The notes: generated by a model not told the origin, from the sequence alone. Numbered from the stretch's first letter, positions 44,255-53,716 are shown. The stretch is 64,000 bases of DNA from Pseudomonas sp. GD03944 (GCF_029839275.1 NZ_JAOCAH010000014.1:83638-147637), one strand, 5' to 3'. Numbers and translations are program-made.

Positions 44255-45697
44255 ATGATTCCAGTAATTCTTTCCGGCGGTAGCGGTTCCCGACTGTGGC
44301 CCCTTTCGCGCAAGCAGTTCCCCAAGCAGTTCCTGGCCCTCACCGGCGAGGACACGTTGTTCCAGCAGACCATCAAGCGCCTGGCGTTCGACGGCATGCA
44401 GGCCCCGGTGCTGGTGTGCAACAAGGAACACCGCTTCATCATCCAGGAGCAGCTGAGCGCCGAGAACCTGACGTCGCAGGCCCTGCTGCTCGAACCCTTC
44501 TGCCGCAACACCGCCCCGGCGGTGGCCATTGCCGCGATGAAACTGGTGGCCGAAGGCCGTGACGAACTGCTGCTGGTGCTCCCGGCCGACCATGTGATCG
44601 AAAACCAGCGCGCCTTCCAGCAGGCCCTGGCCCTGGCCACCAACGCCGCGGAAAAAGGCGAGATGGTGCTGTTCGGCATCCCCGCCACCCGCCCGGAAAC
44701 CGGTTACGGCTACATCAAGTCGACCACCGACGCGAGTCTGCCGGACGGCGTGATCCGCGTGGAGCGCTTCGTCGAGAAGCCCGACGAAGCCCGTGCCCGC
44801 GAGTTCGTGGCATCCGGTGATTACTTCTGGAACAGCGGCATGTTCCTGTTCCGCGCCAGCCGCTACCTGGAAGAGCTCAAGCGCCACGACGCCGACATCT
44901 ACGACACCTGCCTGCTGGCCCTGGAGCGCAGCGAACAGGACGGCGACGTGGTCAACATCGACGAGCCGACCTTCGCCTGCTGCCCGGACAACTCCATCGA
45001 CTACACCGTGATGGAAAAGACCACCCGCGCCTGCGTGGTGCCGCTCGACGCGGGCTGGAACGACGTCGGCAGCTGGTCGTCGATCTGGGACGTGCATGAG
45101 AAGGACGCCAACGGCAACGTCACCAAGGGCGACGTCACCATCCACGACAGCCACAACTGCCTGGTGCACGGCAACGGCAAGCTGGTGTCGGTGATCGGCC
45201 TGGAAGACATCGTGGTGGTGGAAACCAAGGACGCCATGATGATCGCCCACCGCGACCGCGTGCAGGACGTCAAGAAAGTGGTCAACGAGCTCGACGCCCA
45301 GGGCCGCAGCGAGACCCAGAACCACTGCGAGGTCTATCGCCCGTGGGGCTCCTACGACTCGGTGGACATGGGCGGTCGTTTCCAGGTCAAGCACATCACC
45401 GTCAAGCCCGGCGCCCAGCTGTCGCTGCAGATGCACCACCACCGCGCCGAACACTGGATCGTGGTCTCCGGCACGGCCCAGGTGACCTGCGGTGAGAAGA
45501 CCTTCCTGCTCACCGAGAACCAGTCCACCTACATCCCGATCGCTTCGATCCACCGCCTGGCCAACCCGGGCAAGATCCCGCTGGAGATCATCGAAGTGCA
45601 GTCGGGCAGCTACCTCGGCGAAGATGACATCGAGCGTTTCGAAGACGTCTACGGCCGCAGCGACAAGGTCGCCCCGCTCAGCGTCGTCGCGCGCTGA
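44255..45697 (+). CDS. algA: Bifunctional phosphomannose isomerase / GDP-mannose pyrophosphorylase AlgA
   Basis: 480 residues. The N-terminal nucleotidyltransferase has LSGGSGSRLWPLSRKQFPKQF and FVEKP. The C-terminal cupin isomerase has the metal-binding region MHHHRAEHWIVVSG. AlgA makes mannose 6-phosphate from fructose 6-phosphate and later GDP-mannose, so it acts at steps one and three of precursor synthesis with AlgC, which is encoded elsewhere, between. The ATG at 44255 has AGGAG upstream. It is the last gene of the operon, followed by a hairpin. Confidence 0.96.
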   Translation: MIPVILSGGSGSRLWPLSRKQFPKQFLALTGEDTLFQQTIKRLAFDGMQAPVLVCNKEHRFIIQEQLSAENLTSQALLLEPFCRNTAPAVAIAAMKLVAEGRDELLLVLPADHVIENQRAFQQALALATNAAEKGEMVLFGIPATRPETGYGYIKSTTDASLPDGVIRVERFVEKPDEARAREFVASGDYFWNSGMFLFRASRYLEELKRHDADIYDTCLLALERSEQDGDVVNIDEPTFACCPDNSIDYTVMEKTTRACVVPLDAGWNDVGSWSSIWDVHEKDANGNVTKGDVTIHDSHNCLVHGNGKLVSVIGLEDIVVVETKDAMMIAHRDRVQDVKKVVNELDAQGRSETQNHCEVYRPWGSYDSVDMGGRFQVKHITVKPGAQLSLQMHHHRAEHWIVVSGTAQVTCGEKTFLLTENQSTYIPIASIHRLANPGKIPLEIIEVQSGSYLGEDDIERFEDVYGRSDKVAPLSVVAR

Positions 45698-45704
45698 CCC
45701 CGGA

Positions 45705-45728
45705 ACCGGCCGTGCTCGCACGGCCGGT
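45705..45728 (+). terminator. Probable terminator of the alginate operon
   Basis: A perfect ten-base stem ACCGGCCGTG / CACGGCCGGT with tetraloop CTCG begins eight bases after the algA stop. The following sequence is pyrimidine-rich (GCCTCCCCTCCTT) but not a pure T run. Confidence 0.65.
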
Positions 45729-45816
45729 GCCTCCCCTCCTTCGCATGCCCGGCAGCGACACAGGCAGGCGCGCTCTTGTTAGGATAAGGCCCTGGCTCAT
45801 CACCTAGGCCCCTGAC

Positions 45817-46281
45817 ATGCTATTCGGCGCGATTCTGGTTCTGACCTGGCTGGTCTTGTTGATCCGCTACCCGAGCAAAGCCCTACCCATTTCGCTGGCC
45901 GCCCTGGTCGGCCTCGGCCTGGTGACCAGTTGGGTGCTGTGGCAGGAAAGCCGCGAGAACCGCCACCTGGCCCACCTCGAACTGCGCCTGAGCCATGACC
46001 CGCAGCGCTGCCCGGCAGACCGCCCGCTGGCCGTCGACCTGAAGAACGGCAGCCAGGCCGCCCTGCTCGAACTGCGCTGGCAGGTCGCGGCGTACCGCCC
46101 TGGCGACAGCGTCAACCTAGCCGAGCGCCTCTACGAGTCGCCCCGCTACAGTGGCCCCGGCGAATTGCTGCCCGGCGCCACCTGGCGCGATTGCCTGCCG
46201 CTGCCTACCCTGCGTAGCGGCTACCGGGCCAGCACCCTGGAATTCCGCGCCGAGCGCCTGCAAGGCAGCTTCAGCCGCTAG
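45817..46281 (+). CDS. Conserved membrane-anchored hypothetical protein
   Basis: 154 residues. Two N-terminal hydrophobic segments (LFGAILVLTWLVLLIRY and LPISLAALVGLGLVTSWVLW) are followed by a soluble domain with two cysteines (DPQRCPADRP and WRDCLPLP) and predicted beta strands, which suggests a periplasmic, possibly disulfide-bonded domain. No catalytic motif is visible. It is followed closely by the SDR gene at 46327, probably in one transcript. The function is unknown. Confidence 0.65.
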   Translation: MLFGAILVLTWLVLLIRYPSKALPISLAALVGLGLVTSWVLWQESRENRHLAHLELRLSHDPQRCPADRPLAVDLKNGSQAALLELRWQVAAYRPGDSVNLAERLYESPRYSGPGELLPGATWRDCLPLPTLRSGYRASTLEFRAERLQGSFSR

Positions 46282-46326
46282 CGCTGCATGCCCCACCCGA
46301 TAACAAGACAGACAAAGGACGCACGC

Positions 46327-47157
46327 ATGACCCAGCCCAACGCTCTGATCACCGGATGTTCCAGCGGCATCGGCCGAGCCCTGGCAGAGACCTTCAAGGC
46401 AGCGGGCTACCGCGTCTGGACCACCGCCCGCAAGGCCGAGGACCTGGCCGCGCTGGATGCCGCCGGCTTCACCGCGGTCGAGCTGGACGTCAACGACACC
46501 GCCGCGGTGGAGCGCCTGGCCATCCGCCTGGGCGAAGAAGCCGGCGGCCTGGACGTGCTGATCAACAACGCCGGCTACGGCGCCATGGGCCCGCTGCTCG
46601 ACGGCGGAGTCGAGGGCATCCGTCGGCAGTTCGAGACCAACGTGTTCTCGATCGTCGGCGTGACCCGCGCGCTGTTCCCGCTGCTGCGCCGCAACAAGGG
46701 GCTGGTGGTCAACATCGGCAGCGTTTCCGGGGTGCTGGTCACGCCCTTTGCCGGCGCCTACTGCGCGTCCAAGGCGGCGGTGCACGCGCTGTCCGATGCG
46801 CTGCGCATGGAGCTGTCGCCGTTCGGTATCGAGGTGATGGAAGTGCAGCCCGGGGCGATCGCCTCCAGCTTCGGCGCCAACGCCAGCCGCGAAGCCGAAG
46901 ACCTGCTGGCCGAGAGCTCGCCCTGGTGGCCGCTGCGCGACGGCATCCGCGCCCGCGCCAATGCGTCCCAGGACAACCCCACGCCCGCCACCCACTTCGC
47001 CCGCAACCTGCTGGCTGCCGTGCAGAGCAGCCAGCGTCCGCGCCTGCTGCGCCTGGGCAACGGCAGCCGCGCCCTGCCGCTGCTGGCCACCCTGCTGCCG
47101 CAAGGGCTGCTGGAAAAGATCCTGTGCAAACGCTTCGGCCTGAACCGCAGCCTATGA
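46327..47157 (+). CDS. Short-chain dehydrogenase/reductase
   Basis: 276 residues. The cofactor loop TGCSSGIG (9-16), NNAGYG and the catalytic YCASK (about 146-150) with an upstream Ser are all intact. It is a classical SDR with an NAD(P)-binding Rossmann fold. The start at 46327 has AAGGA upstream. Its stop overlaps the next ATG (ATGA), so it is coupled to a membrane protein. The substrate is not determined. Confidence 0.88.
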   Translation: MTQPNALITGCSSGIGRALAETFKAAGYRVWTTARKAEDLAALDAAGFTAVELDVNDTAAVERLAIRLGEEAGGLDVLINNAGYGAMGPLLDGGVEGIRRQFETNVFSIVGVTRALFPLLRRNKGLVVNIGSVSGVLVTPFAGAYCASKAAVHALSDALRMELSPFGIEVMEVQPGAIASSFGANASREAEDLLAESSPWWPLRDGIRARANASQDNPTPATHFARNLLAAVQSSQRPRLLRLGNGSRALPLLATLLPQGLLEKILCKRFGLNRSL

Positions 47158-47534
47158 ATCCGACGTCCGTGCCGATGACCCGCTACGCCCTGGCCGGCGC
47201 GGTGGCCGTGGTGCTGTTCAACCTGTTGCTGCGCACCTGGGTGAAAGTCGGCGGGGTGTTCGCCACCCTGCTGATCGCCACCCTGGTGGCCGCGGCCATG
47301 GCCCTGTGTTTCGCCTGGCGCAACCGCCGCGCGCCGCTCAAGGGCGAACGGCGACGCCTGGTGTTTCTCTATGGCGGGTTGCTCGGCCTGCTCTACCTCG
47401 GCCTGCTGGGGATGATGGCGCTGCAGGATCAGCCCAGCCCCATGGGCACGGCGCTGTTCGCCCTGCATTACCTCTGCTACCCAGTGCTGGCCCAGGTGTT
47501 CTTCTCCGACGGGTTCTTCAAGCGCATCGGCTGA
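47154..47534 (+). CDS. Small polytopic membrane protein
   Basis: 126 residues with about four hydrophobic segments (YALAGAVAVVLFNLLLR, VFATLLIATLVAAAMALCFAW, LVFLYGGLLGLLYLGLLGMMAL, TALFALHYLCYPVLAQVFF). A basic loop (RNRRAPLKGERRR) suggests cytosolic orientation there. The ATG overlaps the SDR stop by four bases, so expression is coupled. I do not recognise a family. Confidence 0.7.
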   Translation: MNPTSVPMTRYALAGAVAVVLFNLLLRTWVKVGGVFATLLIATLVAAAMALCFAWRNRRAPLKGERRRLVFLYGGLLGLLYLGLLGMMALQDQPSPMGTALFALHYLCYPVLAQVFFSDGFFKRIG

Positions 47535-47641
47535 GCCGGTGACATTCCGCCAGCGCCTGCTACGCTGCCCTAGAGTCGAACTCGAACGCCACACGGGCTG
47601 CCGGAACAAGGACCGTCCATGCCAAGGACGCGCGTCATCCC

Positions 47642-49069
47642 ATGAGCACACACAGCCGTCGGCACTTGCGCGCCTACGAGCGGCGCATCGTCTACAGCCT
47701 GCTCGGCGCCTTGCTGGCGATCCAGCTGGTCGCCTACACCATCAGCAGCCAGACCAACCGGCGCATCGCCGAAAACACCGTGCGGGCTCATCTGGCCACC
47801 GGCGGCCAGGTGTTCTACCAGTTGCTCGAACTGCGCCAGCACCAGCTGGAACAGGCCGCCAGCGTGCTGGCCGCCGACTACGGCCTCAAGGATGCCGTGG
47901 CGATTGGCGAACGCCCGACCCTCGAATCCATGCTCGGCAACCACGCCAAACGCATCCAGGCCGATGTGGCGATCCTGCGCGACCTCGACAAGCGGGTCAT
48001 CGCCAGCGTACCCGACAGCCTGCAGACCGAGGGGCTGGGCGAACGCCTGAGCAGCGCCAGCCATTTCGCGCCCTCGGCCGGCCCGGGACATATCGCCACC
48101 CTGACCGACAACCAGCGCCTGCTCTATCAACTGGTTTCCGCACCGGTGAACATGCCGCGGCCCCTGGCCGAGCTGACCCTGGGCTTTGCCATCGACAGCG
48201 CGTTCGCCCGCAGCCTACGGCAGGTTGCCGACAGCGAATTCACCTTCGTCTCCCGCGGTCCCGACGGCCAGTGGCAGCTGCATGGCAGCAGCCTGCTCGA
48301 CGGCATCGAACCCTTGCTGGCCGCCCGCCCGGCGCTGGAAGAGAGCGGGATCTGGACCCTCGACGGCGAACACGGCACCCACCTGATGCTGAGCCTGCCG
48401 CTGCAGCCCGGCCGCAGCAGCACCCTGCCGGTGATGGTGATCATGGGCGAGTCGCTGAACCAGGCACTGGCGCCCTACCACTCCATCGAGCGCATCCAGC
48501 GCTACCTGATCCTCGCCAGCCTGCTGCTCTCGACCCTGATGGTGCTGTTCACCACCCGACGCCTGGTGTCGCCACTCAATGCCCTGGCCCACCTGGACCC
48601 GCTGACCGGCCTGGCCAACCGACGCCTGTTCGACCGCTGCCTGGACCAGGCCCAGGAGGAGCTGCTGCGCAAGGGCACGCCCTTCGGGGTGATGGTCATC
48701 GACCTCAACCGCTTCAAGCAGATCAACGATCAGTACGGCCATGCCGCCGGGGACGAGGCGCTCAAGGTCTCGGCCAGGCGCCTGCGCGAGCACCTGCGCA
48801 AAAGCGATATCCCGGCCCGCGTCGGCGGCGACGAATTCGCCGTGCTGCTGAGCGGGATCGAACAGGACGGGCTGCAGCACATCGCCCACAAGCTCGAACA
48901 GGCCCTGGGCGAACCCATCCCGTTCGCGCAGCAGACGCTGCGCATCAGCATCAGTATCGGTTTCGCCATCGCCCCGCAGGACGGCAGCGACACCGACGAC
49001 CTGCTGCGCGCCGCCGATGCCGCCATGTACGCGGACAAGGCCACCACCCTGCCCGACAGCGAAAGCTGA
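47642..49069 (+). CDS. Membrane diguanylate cyclase with periplasmic sensor domain
   Basis: 475 residues. A first membrane helix (about 16-36), a periplasmic domain (about 40-285, resembling the double-Cache-type sensor in length) and a second helix (about 288-304) lead to a GGDEF domain. The active site GGDEF is at 395-399, with an I-site RKSD at 386-389. It should make c-di-GMP in response to an outside signal. It lies shortly after the alginate operon and could feed Alg44, though this is inference. Its stop almost touches the convergent EamA gene. Confidence 0.88.
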   Translation: MSTHSRRHLRAYERRIVYSLLGALLAIQLVAYTISSQTNRRIAENTVRAHLATGGQVFYQLLELRQHQLEQAASVLAADYGLKDAVAIGERPTLESMLGNHAKRIQADVAILRDLDKRVIASVPDSLQTEGLGERLSSASHFAPSAGPGHIATLTDNQRLLYQLVSAPVNMPRPLAELTLGFAIDSAFARSLRQVADSEFTFVSRGPDGQWQLHGSSLLDGIEPLLAARPALEESGIWTLDGEHGTHLMLSLPLQPGRSSTLPVMVIMGESLNQALAPYHSIERIQRYLILASLLLSTLMVLFTTRRLVSPLNALAHLDPLTGLANRRLFDRCLDQAQEELLRKGTPFGVMVIDLNRFKQINDQYGHAAGDEALKVSARRLREHLRKSDIPARVGGDEFAVLLSGIEQDGLQHIAHKLEQALGEPIPFAQQTLRISISIGFAIAPQDGSDTDDLLRAADAAMYADKATTLPDSES

Positions 49070-49070
49070 G

Positions 49071-49970
49071 TCAGCGAGCCTGCGCCGCCACCACGACAGC
49101 GGGCTTCGGCTTACGGAACACCAGCACGTTGCCGAGCATCACCAGCACCAGGCCGACCAGGGCGACGGGGGTCCACTGGTAACCTTCGACGAACACCGAG
49201 ATGTTCAGCGCCACCACCGGGAACAGCACCGTGCAGTAGGCCGCACGCTCCGGCCCCATGCGCCCGACCAGGGTCAGGTAGGCGGTAAAGCCGATCACCG
49301 AGCCGGGAATCGCCAGGTACAGCAGCGAACCGATGTAGCGGGTGTTCCATTCAAAGGCGAACGGCGTGCCGCTCACCAGGCAGATCGCCGTCAGCATCAA
49401 GGCCCCGTAGAGCATGCCCCAGGCGTTGGTGGTCAGCGGTTTGAGGCCGGCCTTCTGCTGCAGGCTGGACAGCATGTTGCCGGCCGAGAAGCACAACGTG
49501 CCGAGCACGGACAAACCGATCCCCATCAGGGTTTCGCGGCTGGCCTCGTGCCCCGCCAGCTCCGGCCAGAACAGCATGCCCAGCCCCGCCAGCCCCAGCG
49601 CGCCGCCGGCCAGGACGTTGGCAGCGATGCGCTGCTTGAAGAACAGCCGGGCGTTCAGGGCATTCCACAGCGTCGCGGTGGAAAAGATCACCGCCACCAG
49701 GCCGCTGGGTATCCACTGGCTGGCGGTGTAGAAGCACATGAAGTTGATGCAGAACAGGCACAGCCCCTGGACCAGGCAGATCGCCTGGCCACGGCCATCG
49801 AGTTTCTGCAGGCGCTTGCTGAGCAGCAGCACGGCAAACAGCACGGCCGCCGCCAGGGCGAAGCGGTAGGCAATGGAGGCGGCGATCGCCACCTCGCCCA
49901 GCTGCAGCTTGAGGGCGATCCAGGTGGTGCCCCAGATCAGGACGGTCAACAGGTACAACGACAGGTTCAT
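49071..49970 (-). CDS. EamA-family transporter (drug/metabolite superfamily)
   Basis: 299 residues with ten hydrophobic segments in two EamA repeats (LYLLTVLIWGTTWIALKLQLG at the start, then the second repeat from about 150). The family exports amino acids, drugs or metabolites. GGGAG lies eight bases ahead of the ATG at 49970; an upstream in-frame ATG has no such site. The substrate is unknown. Confidence 0.86.
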   Translation of the reverse strand: MNLSLYLLTVLIWGTTWIALKLQLGEVAIAASIAYRFALAAAVLFAVLLLSKRLQKLDGRGQAICLVQGLCLFCINFMCFYTASQWIPSGLVAVIFSTATLWNALNARLFFKQRIAANVLAGGALGLAGLGMLFWPELAGHEASRETLMGIGLSVLGTLCFSAGNMLSSLQQKAGLKPLTTNAWGMLYGALMLTAICLVSGTPFAFEWNTRYIGSLLYLAIPGSVIGFTAYLTLVGRMGPERAAYCTVLFPVVALNISVFVEGYQWTPVALVGLVLVMLGNVLVFRKPKPAVVVAAQAR

Positions 49971-50075
49971 CGAATCACTCCCGGCAGGTAGGAGCAGTCT
50001 GCGCCTGCCGTGGACCGGGCGCTTGCACAAAGTTGCGCTTTTTTCGGAAGGGCTCTGCCGCCAGGCAGTGCCGAC

Positions 50076-50693
50076 CTATTGCCTGGGCTGCGCCAGCGGC
50101 AGTTGCAGGGCCTTGGCCACCTTCAGCTGGATGGCGTAGGCCGGTGCCTCCACGGCGTTGAAATCTCGGGTGTAGCGCGCCGCGAATTCCGCCACACCCC
50201 ACTGCTGGTATTGCTCCACGTGCTTGAGTTCGTGGGCCCAGAGCGCCACGTTGCCCAGCGCATCGGCCTCATGGCGGAACACGATGACGTCCACCAGGGT
50301 CACGGCCTGCACGTCCGGATTCTGCAGCACCGCGTTGGCCGCATTCAGCTCCTCTTCGCCGCCCACCTTGTAGCGCACCGCATTGAGCACCTGGAAGTCG
50401 TAATAGGGTTCGAGGTAGGCGCGCATGTGCAGCGGCATCTCCTGCACGCCACTGGCCACCGCCACGTTGCGGGAACGCACCAGCCAGCTCTGCAAACCGC
50501 CGGCCGCCATCTGCCCGACGCGGTCGAAGATCGGCCCGGTGTCAGCTTGCGAGCCTGGCGCACAGAAACACACCAGCACGCAGACGTGGTGCTGCCCCGC
50601 CGGACACACCGACGCTGGCGCCGCGGACACCGCATTTCCGAGTCCCAGCAGCGCCACCGCCAGCCATCTGAACAAACCTGCCCTGCACACCAC
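50076..50693 (-). CDS. Exported HExxH metalloprotease-like protein (DUF4157-like)
   Basis: 205 residues. A signal peptide (about 1-24, ending AVSA) precedes a cysteine-rich stretch (CPAGQHHVCVLVCFC) and a DUF4157-like domain with HELKHVEQY (His154, Glu155, His158), the zinc-binding helix. DUF4157 domains occur in extracellular contractile-injection and toxin contexts, as well as stand-alone. The start is GTG with GAGGAGG upstream. It is divergent from the lipase gene at 51021. The remaining zinc ligand is not identified. Confidence 0.7.
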   Translation of the reverse strand: MVCRAGLFRWLAVALLGLGNAVSAAPASVCPAGQHHVCVLVCFCAPGSQADTGPIFDRVGQMAAGGLQSWLVRSRNVAVASGVQEMPLHMRAYLEPYYDFQVLNAVRYKVGGEEELNAANAVLQNPDVQAVTLVDVIVFRHEADALGNVALWAHELKHVEQYQQWGVAEFAARYTRDFNAVEAPAYAIQLKVAKALQLPLAQPRQ

Positions 50694-51020
50694 AGACGCT
50701 TACCTCCTCACCGACTTCCGCCATCAGACCACCGCCTCTGCCAGGCGTTAGCCACGGTCGAAAAAACACCGGGGCGCCCCGCCCCACCAACGTGGCTGCG
50801 CAGTATAGAGCGGCGGGGCATGGCGTCAGTGCCGCTTGGCGACGGCTGGCAATCGCCAGATTCGCACAGCCGAGCGGTCAGGTCGCGCCCGCTGAATCGC
50901 CCGGAAACGCACTGCACTTTAGTCCCCGTCTGATGTTGCGCCCCGGCACGAATACGGAACCTGTCCCGACAAGCCCCGCCACGAGCGGGCCGTTCGTCCC
51001 AGGACTGCAGGTATCAAGGA
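50694..51020. other. Divergent intergenic region, no gene seen
   Basis: 327 bases between the HExxH protein and the DUF2235 gene. Short frames overlap but none has a ribosome-binding site and a recognisable product. I see no clear promoter. Confidence 0.4.
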
Positions 51021-52574
51021 ATGAGTGGTTACGTGCCCAACACACCGCCGGCCAAGCGCGAAGCCGAGCTCAAGCAGGTGACGCCGGTCGACCTCCATGC
51101 CCAGCACTGGGCACAGTACGAGCAACACGGCAACCCGCCGCCAGCGCCTCGGGAGGCGATCAGGATCGCCCTGCGCATCGGCGTATTCTTCGACGGCACC
51201 GGCAACAACGCCAGCAACAGTACGGCGGGTCAGCGCTGCGGCGCCCACCATCCGATTCGCCCGGACGACCTGGCCGCCAGCTGCAAACCCTACATGGGCG
51301 ACCCGGACAGCAGCTACGGCAACGACATCACCAATATTCGAAAGCTGAGCGCACTGTACTTGGACACCCCCACGGCCCAGGGCAACGGCCAGCACAGGCA
51401 GGTCTTTCGCCGCCTGTACATCGACGGCATCGGCACCCGAGCCGGTGAAAAGGACAACCTGCTGGGAGCGGGGACGGGGCGTGGACGTACGGGAGTCGAT
51501 GGGCGGGTACAGCAGGCTTTCACTGAGATCCAGTCGATCATAAGGGCCGTTCAGGAACAGAACGCCGACAGTGAAATCAGCCACCTGACCTTCGACACCT
51601 TCGGCCTCAGCCGAGGCGCGGCCGCTGCACGGCACTTCGCCAATGAAGTCGTCCGCGGCAAGCTGGGCCCGTTGGGGTCAGCCTTGCGCGCCAACGCTGG
51701 CGCCTTCAGCCCAACCTTCGTTGACCAATACCAGCGCGATATCACGATGGGCTTTATCGGCCTGTTCGATACCGTTGCGTCCGTCGCCGGCCTGGCCAAC
51801 CTGGGCAATGTTCGCAGCGCGATTGCCCCTGGAGTGAAGCTGTACCTGGCGCCCGGCAATTTCAACCATGTCGTGCACCTCGTTGCCCGCGACGAAGTAC
51901 GGGCCAACTTTGCCTTGAGCACGGTTCACCCCGACCACACTGAAATCACCCTGCCAGGCGCGCATTCCGATATTGGTGGCGGTTATCGGGCAGACATAGA
52001 AGAGCGCGTATTGCTCAGCCCGATGCAGGCGCTGACGGTACAGCGCGGGATCGATGTGAAAACCACCTCGATCTACCGGGATGCTGCCCAGGCAAAGGCC
52101 CGCCTGGAGTCGGAGGGCTGGCCAGCAACCGTTCTTGAAATCGTCACCCCGACCCCGACACGGCTGCCAGCCGACCCACAGGATCGCCTGGCCCCCCGGC
52201 AACAGCGCGTATACGCCGGACTGCAACTCATGCGCCGCGTGCGGGGCGAGCTGTCGCGGGTCTATCTGCGGGTGATGTATGAGTTGGCGAAGCAGCGCGG
52301 CGTGCGCTTTATCGAGATTGATGAACATGCCCCTGATCATGCGATCCCAGCAGAGCTTCAAGCCCTCTGCAAACGCTTCATTGCCGGCGACTACACCACC
52401 ACACCTGCCGAAGAGGCACTGCTAAAAGGGCGCTACATCCACCGCTCCGCGCACTGGAACAACCCGCTTGGCAAAGTGACGCATAACGGTCTCAAGATGG
52501 TTTACATCAATGCACCAACCGCAGATGGTGTGCGTGCTCATCACCCTCATGTACCCGACTGGACATTGCTGTGA
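51021..52574 (+). CDS. DUF2235 / Tle1-like phospholipase, probable type VI secretion effector
   Basis: 517 residues. The DUF2235 alpha/beta-hydrolase domain has the opening GVFFDGTGNN, the nucleophile motif GLSRG (Ser197), Asp250 in GLFDTVASV and His315 in PGAHSDIGGGY, giving a complete Ser-Asp-His set. Tle1 proteins are phospholipases delivered by the type VI system that attack membranes of rival cells. No vgrG, hcp or PAAR gene is nearby, so it is an orphan. Its stop overlaps the lipoprotein gene at 52571, as expected for an effector and its immunity gene. Confidence 0.85.
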   Translation: MSGYVPNTPPAKREAELKQVTPVDLHAQHWAQYEQHGNPPPAPREAIRIALRIGVFFDGTGNNASNSTAGQRCGAHHPIRPDDLAASCKPYMGDPDSSYGNDITNIRKLSALYLDTPTAQGNGQHRQVFRRLYIDGIGTRAGEKDNLLGAGTGRGRTGVDGRVQQAFTEIQSIIRAVQEQNADSEISHLTFDTFGLSRGAAAARHFANEVVRGKLGPLGSALRANAGAFSPTFVDQYQRDITMGFIGLFDTVASVAGLANLGNVRSAIAPGVKLYLAPGNFNHVVHLVARDEVRANFALSTVHPDHTEITLPGAHSDIGGGYRADIEERVLLSPMQALTVQRGIDVKTTSIYRDAAQAKARLESEGWPATVLEIVTPTPTRLPADPQDRLAPRQQRVYAGLQLMRRVRGELSRVYLRVMYELAKQRGVRFIEIDEHAPDHAIPAELQALCKRFIAGDYTTTPAEEALLKGRYIHRSAHWNNPLGKVTHNGLKMVYINAPTADGVRAHHPHVPDWTLL

Positions 52575-53230
52575 TCAAACACCTGCTTACGCTTCTGGGC
52601 ATTGTCTTACTAAGCGGCTGCCAGACCACGAGTGAATTGCCCGGAGAAAAGGATCCCCAGAACCCATGGTGGAGCCTCGAATTTGTCGGACCGCTCTACA
52701 TGGTTGGCTGGGTAGAAGACAGCGGCGTGGAGGACATTCACGGCCGTCTTTTCAAACATGGCAGTGGTGGGGGAATAGGTTTTGGCGAGTATGGCTACGA
52801 GACCGAACGCGCCCGGGGCTGGCCCCCTGGCCTGGGCGGGTTGATAAACGGTATTGTAGGCGCAGATATGCCCAAGCGCATCTATGTACGCTGGCAATCA
52901 GTGGTCGAGCCCCAGACTTATCGTGCCTGGGTCGACATTCCTGAAGAGGCACGGCAAATCATGCGCCTATCCACCGCTAGCCGCTGTCCGGAAAGACCTG
53001 AACAACCGGCGAACTACAGGGCCACGTTGTACTTGGGATTGGCCCCGGGAGGAATTATCCAGGTTTGGGTCAGAGACAACTGCTTCAAGGCAATCAAAGT
53101 CGCCCGCGCACAAGCCGAAGTGGAGCCCCTTGGCCCCCACCTTGGGAAATCAGGGGGCCATTACTACCCGCAGCCCGAATCCTCGAAACGCTACATCGAA
53201 CAATACGGCATCCCCTACGGCAGTTGGTGA
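52571..53230 (+). CDS. Periplasmic lipoprotein, probable immunity protein to the adjacent lipase
   Basis: 219 residues. A lipoprotein signal with lipobox LLSGC (Cys17) precedes a domain with WWSLEFVGPLYMVGW, resembling DUF2931-type lipoproteins often found beside Tle1-type lipases. A membrane-anchored periplasmic immunity protein would protect the producer against a lipase that acts from the periplasm. The GTG start overlaps the lipase TGA (GTGA). The base composition is visibly less G+C-rich than the neighbours, consistent with recent transfer. Confidence 0.72.
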   Translation: MIKHLLTLLGIVLLSGCQTTSELPGEKDPQNPWWSLEFVGPLYMVGWVEDSGVEDIHGRLFKHGSGGGIGFGEYGYETERARGWPPGLGGLINGIVGADMPKRIYVRWQSVVEPQTYRAWVDIPEEARQIMRLSTASRCPERPEQPANYRATLYLGLAPGGIIQVWVRDNCFKAIKVARAQAEVEPLGPHLGKSGGHYYPQPESSKRYIEQYGIPYGSW

Positions 53231-53311
53231 CTCTTCTCGAATCCACCCGCCCTCTTGAACACGAAAGCCCCGGGCACGGCCCATCGACCGCCCCCAAGGC
53301 ATGCCTACCGA

Positions 53312-53716
53312 TCAGCCTTCCGCATTCTCCGGCAGTTTCGCCACCACTTTGATCTCGAACTGGAAGCCGTAGAGCCAGGTGACACCAACGGCGGTCACGT
53401 TCGGGTAGGGGGCGCTGCCCCAGTAGTCCGCCACCACGCCCCAGATGGCCTCGAACTTGGACTCGGGGTCGACGATGAACACCGTCACGTCCACCACGTC
53501 ATCGAAGGTGCAACCGGCGGCCTTGAGGACCGCGTTCAGGTTGTCGAACGCCAACCGTACCTGGGCCTCGAGTTCGGGCTCGGGCGAGCCGTCCTCGCGG
53601 CTGCCGACCTGTCCCGAGACGAACAGAAAGCCGTTGGATCGAACAGCCGCCGAATAACGGTTGCGCTCATAGAGCGCCTGGCGCCCTGTCGGAAAAACCA
53701 CATCACGCGTTGCCAT
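53312..53716 (-). CDS. RidA/YjgF-family protein
   Basis: 134 residues. The family features RYSAAVRSNGFLFVSGQVG, AFDNLNAVLKAAGCTFDDVVDVTVFI and a NVTAVGVTWL C-terminal strand are present; this is an Rid-subfamily protein rather than canonical RidA (the usual R-x-C-V of imine deaminases is not obvious). The start at 53716 has GAGG upstream. It is divergent from the LysR gene at 53860, probably its regulated target. Confidence 0.85.
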   Translation of the reverse strand: MATRDVVFPTGRQALYERNRYSAAVRSNGFLFVSGQVGSREDGSPEPELEAQVRLAFDNLNAVLKAAGCTFDDVVDVTVFIVDPESKFEAIWGVVADYWGSAPYPNVTAVGVTWLYGFQFEIKVVAKLPENAEG

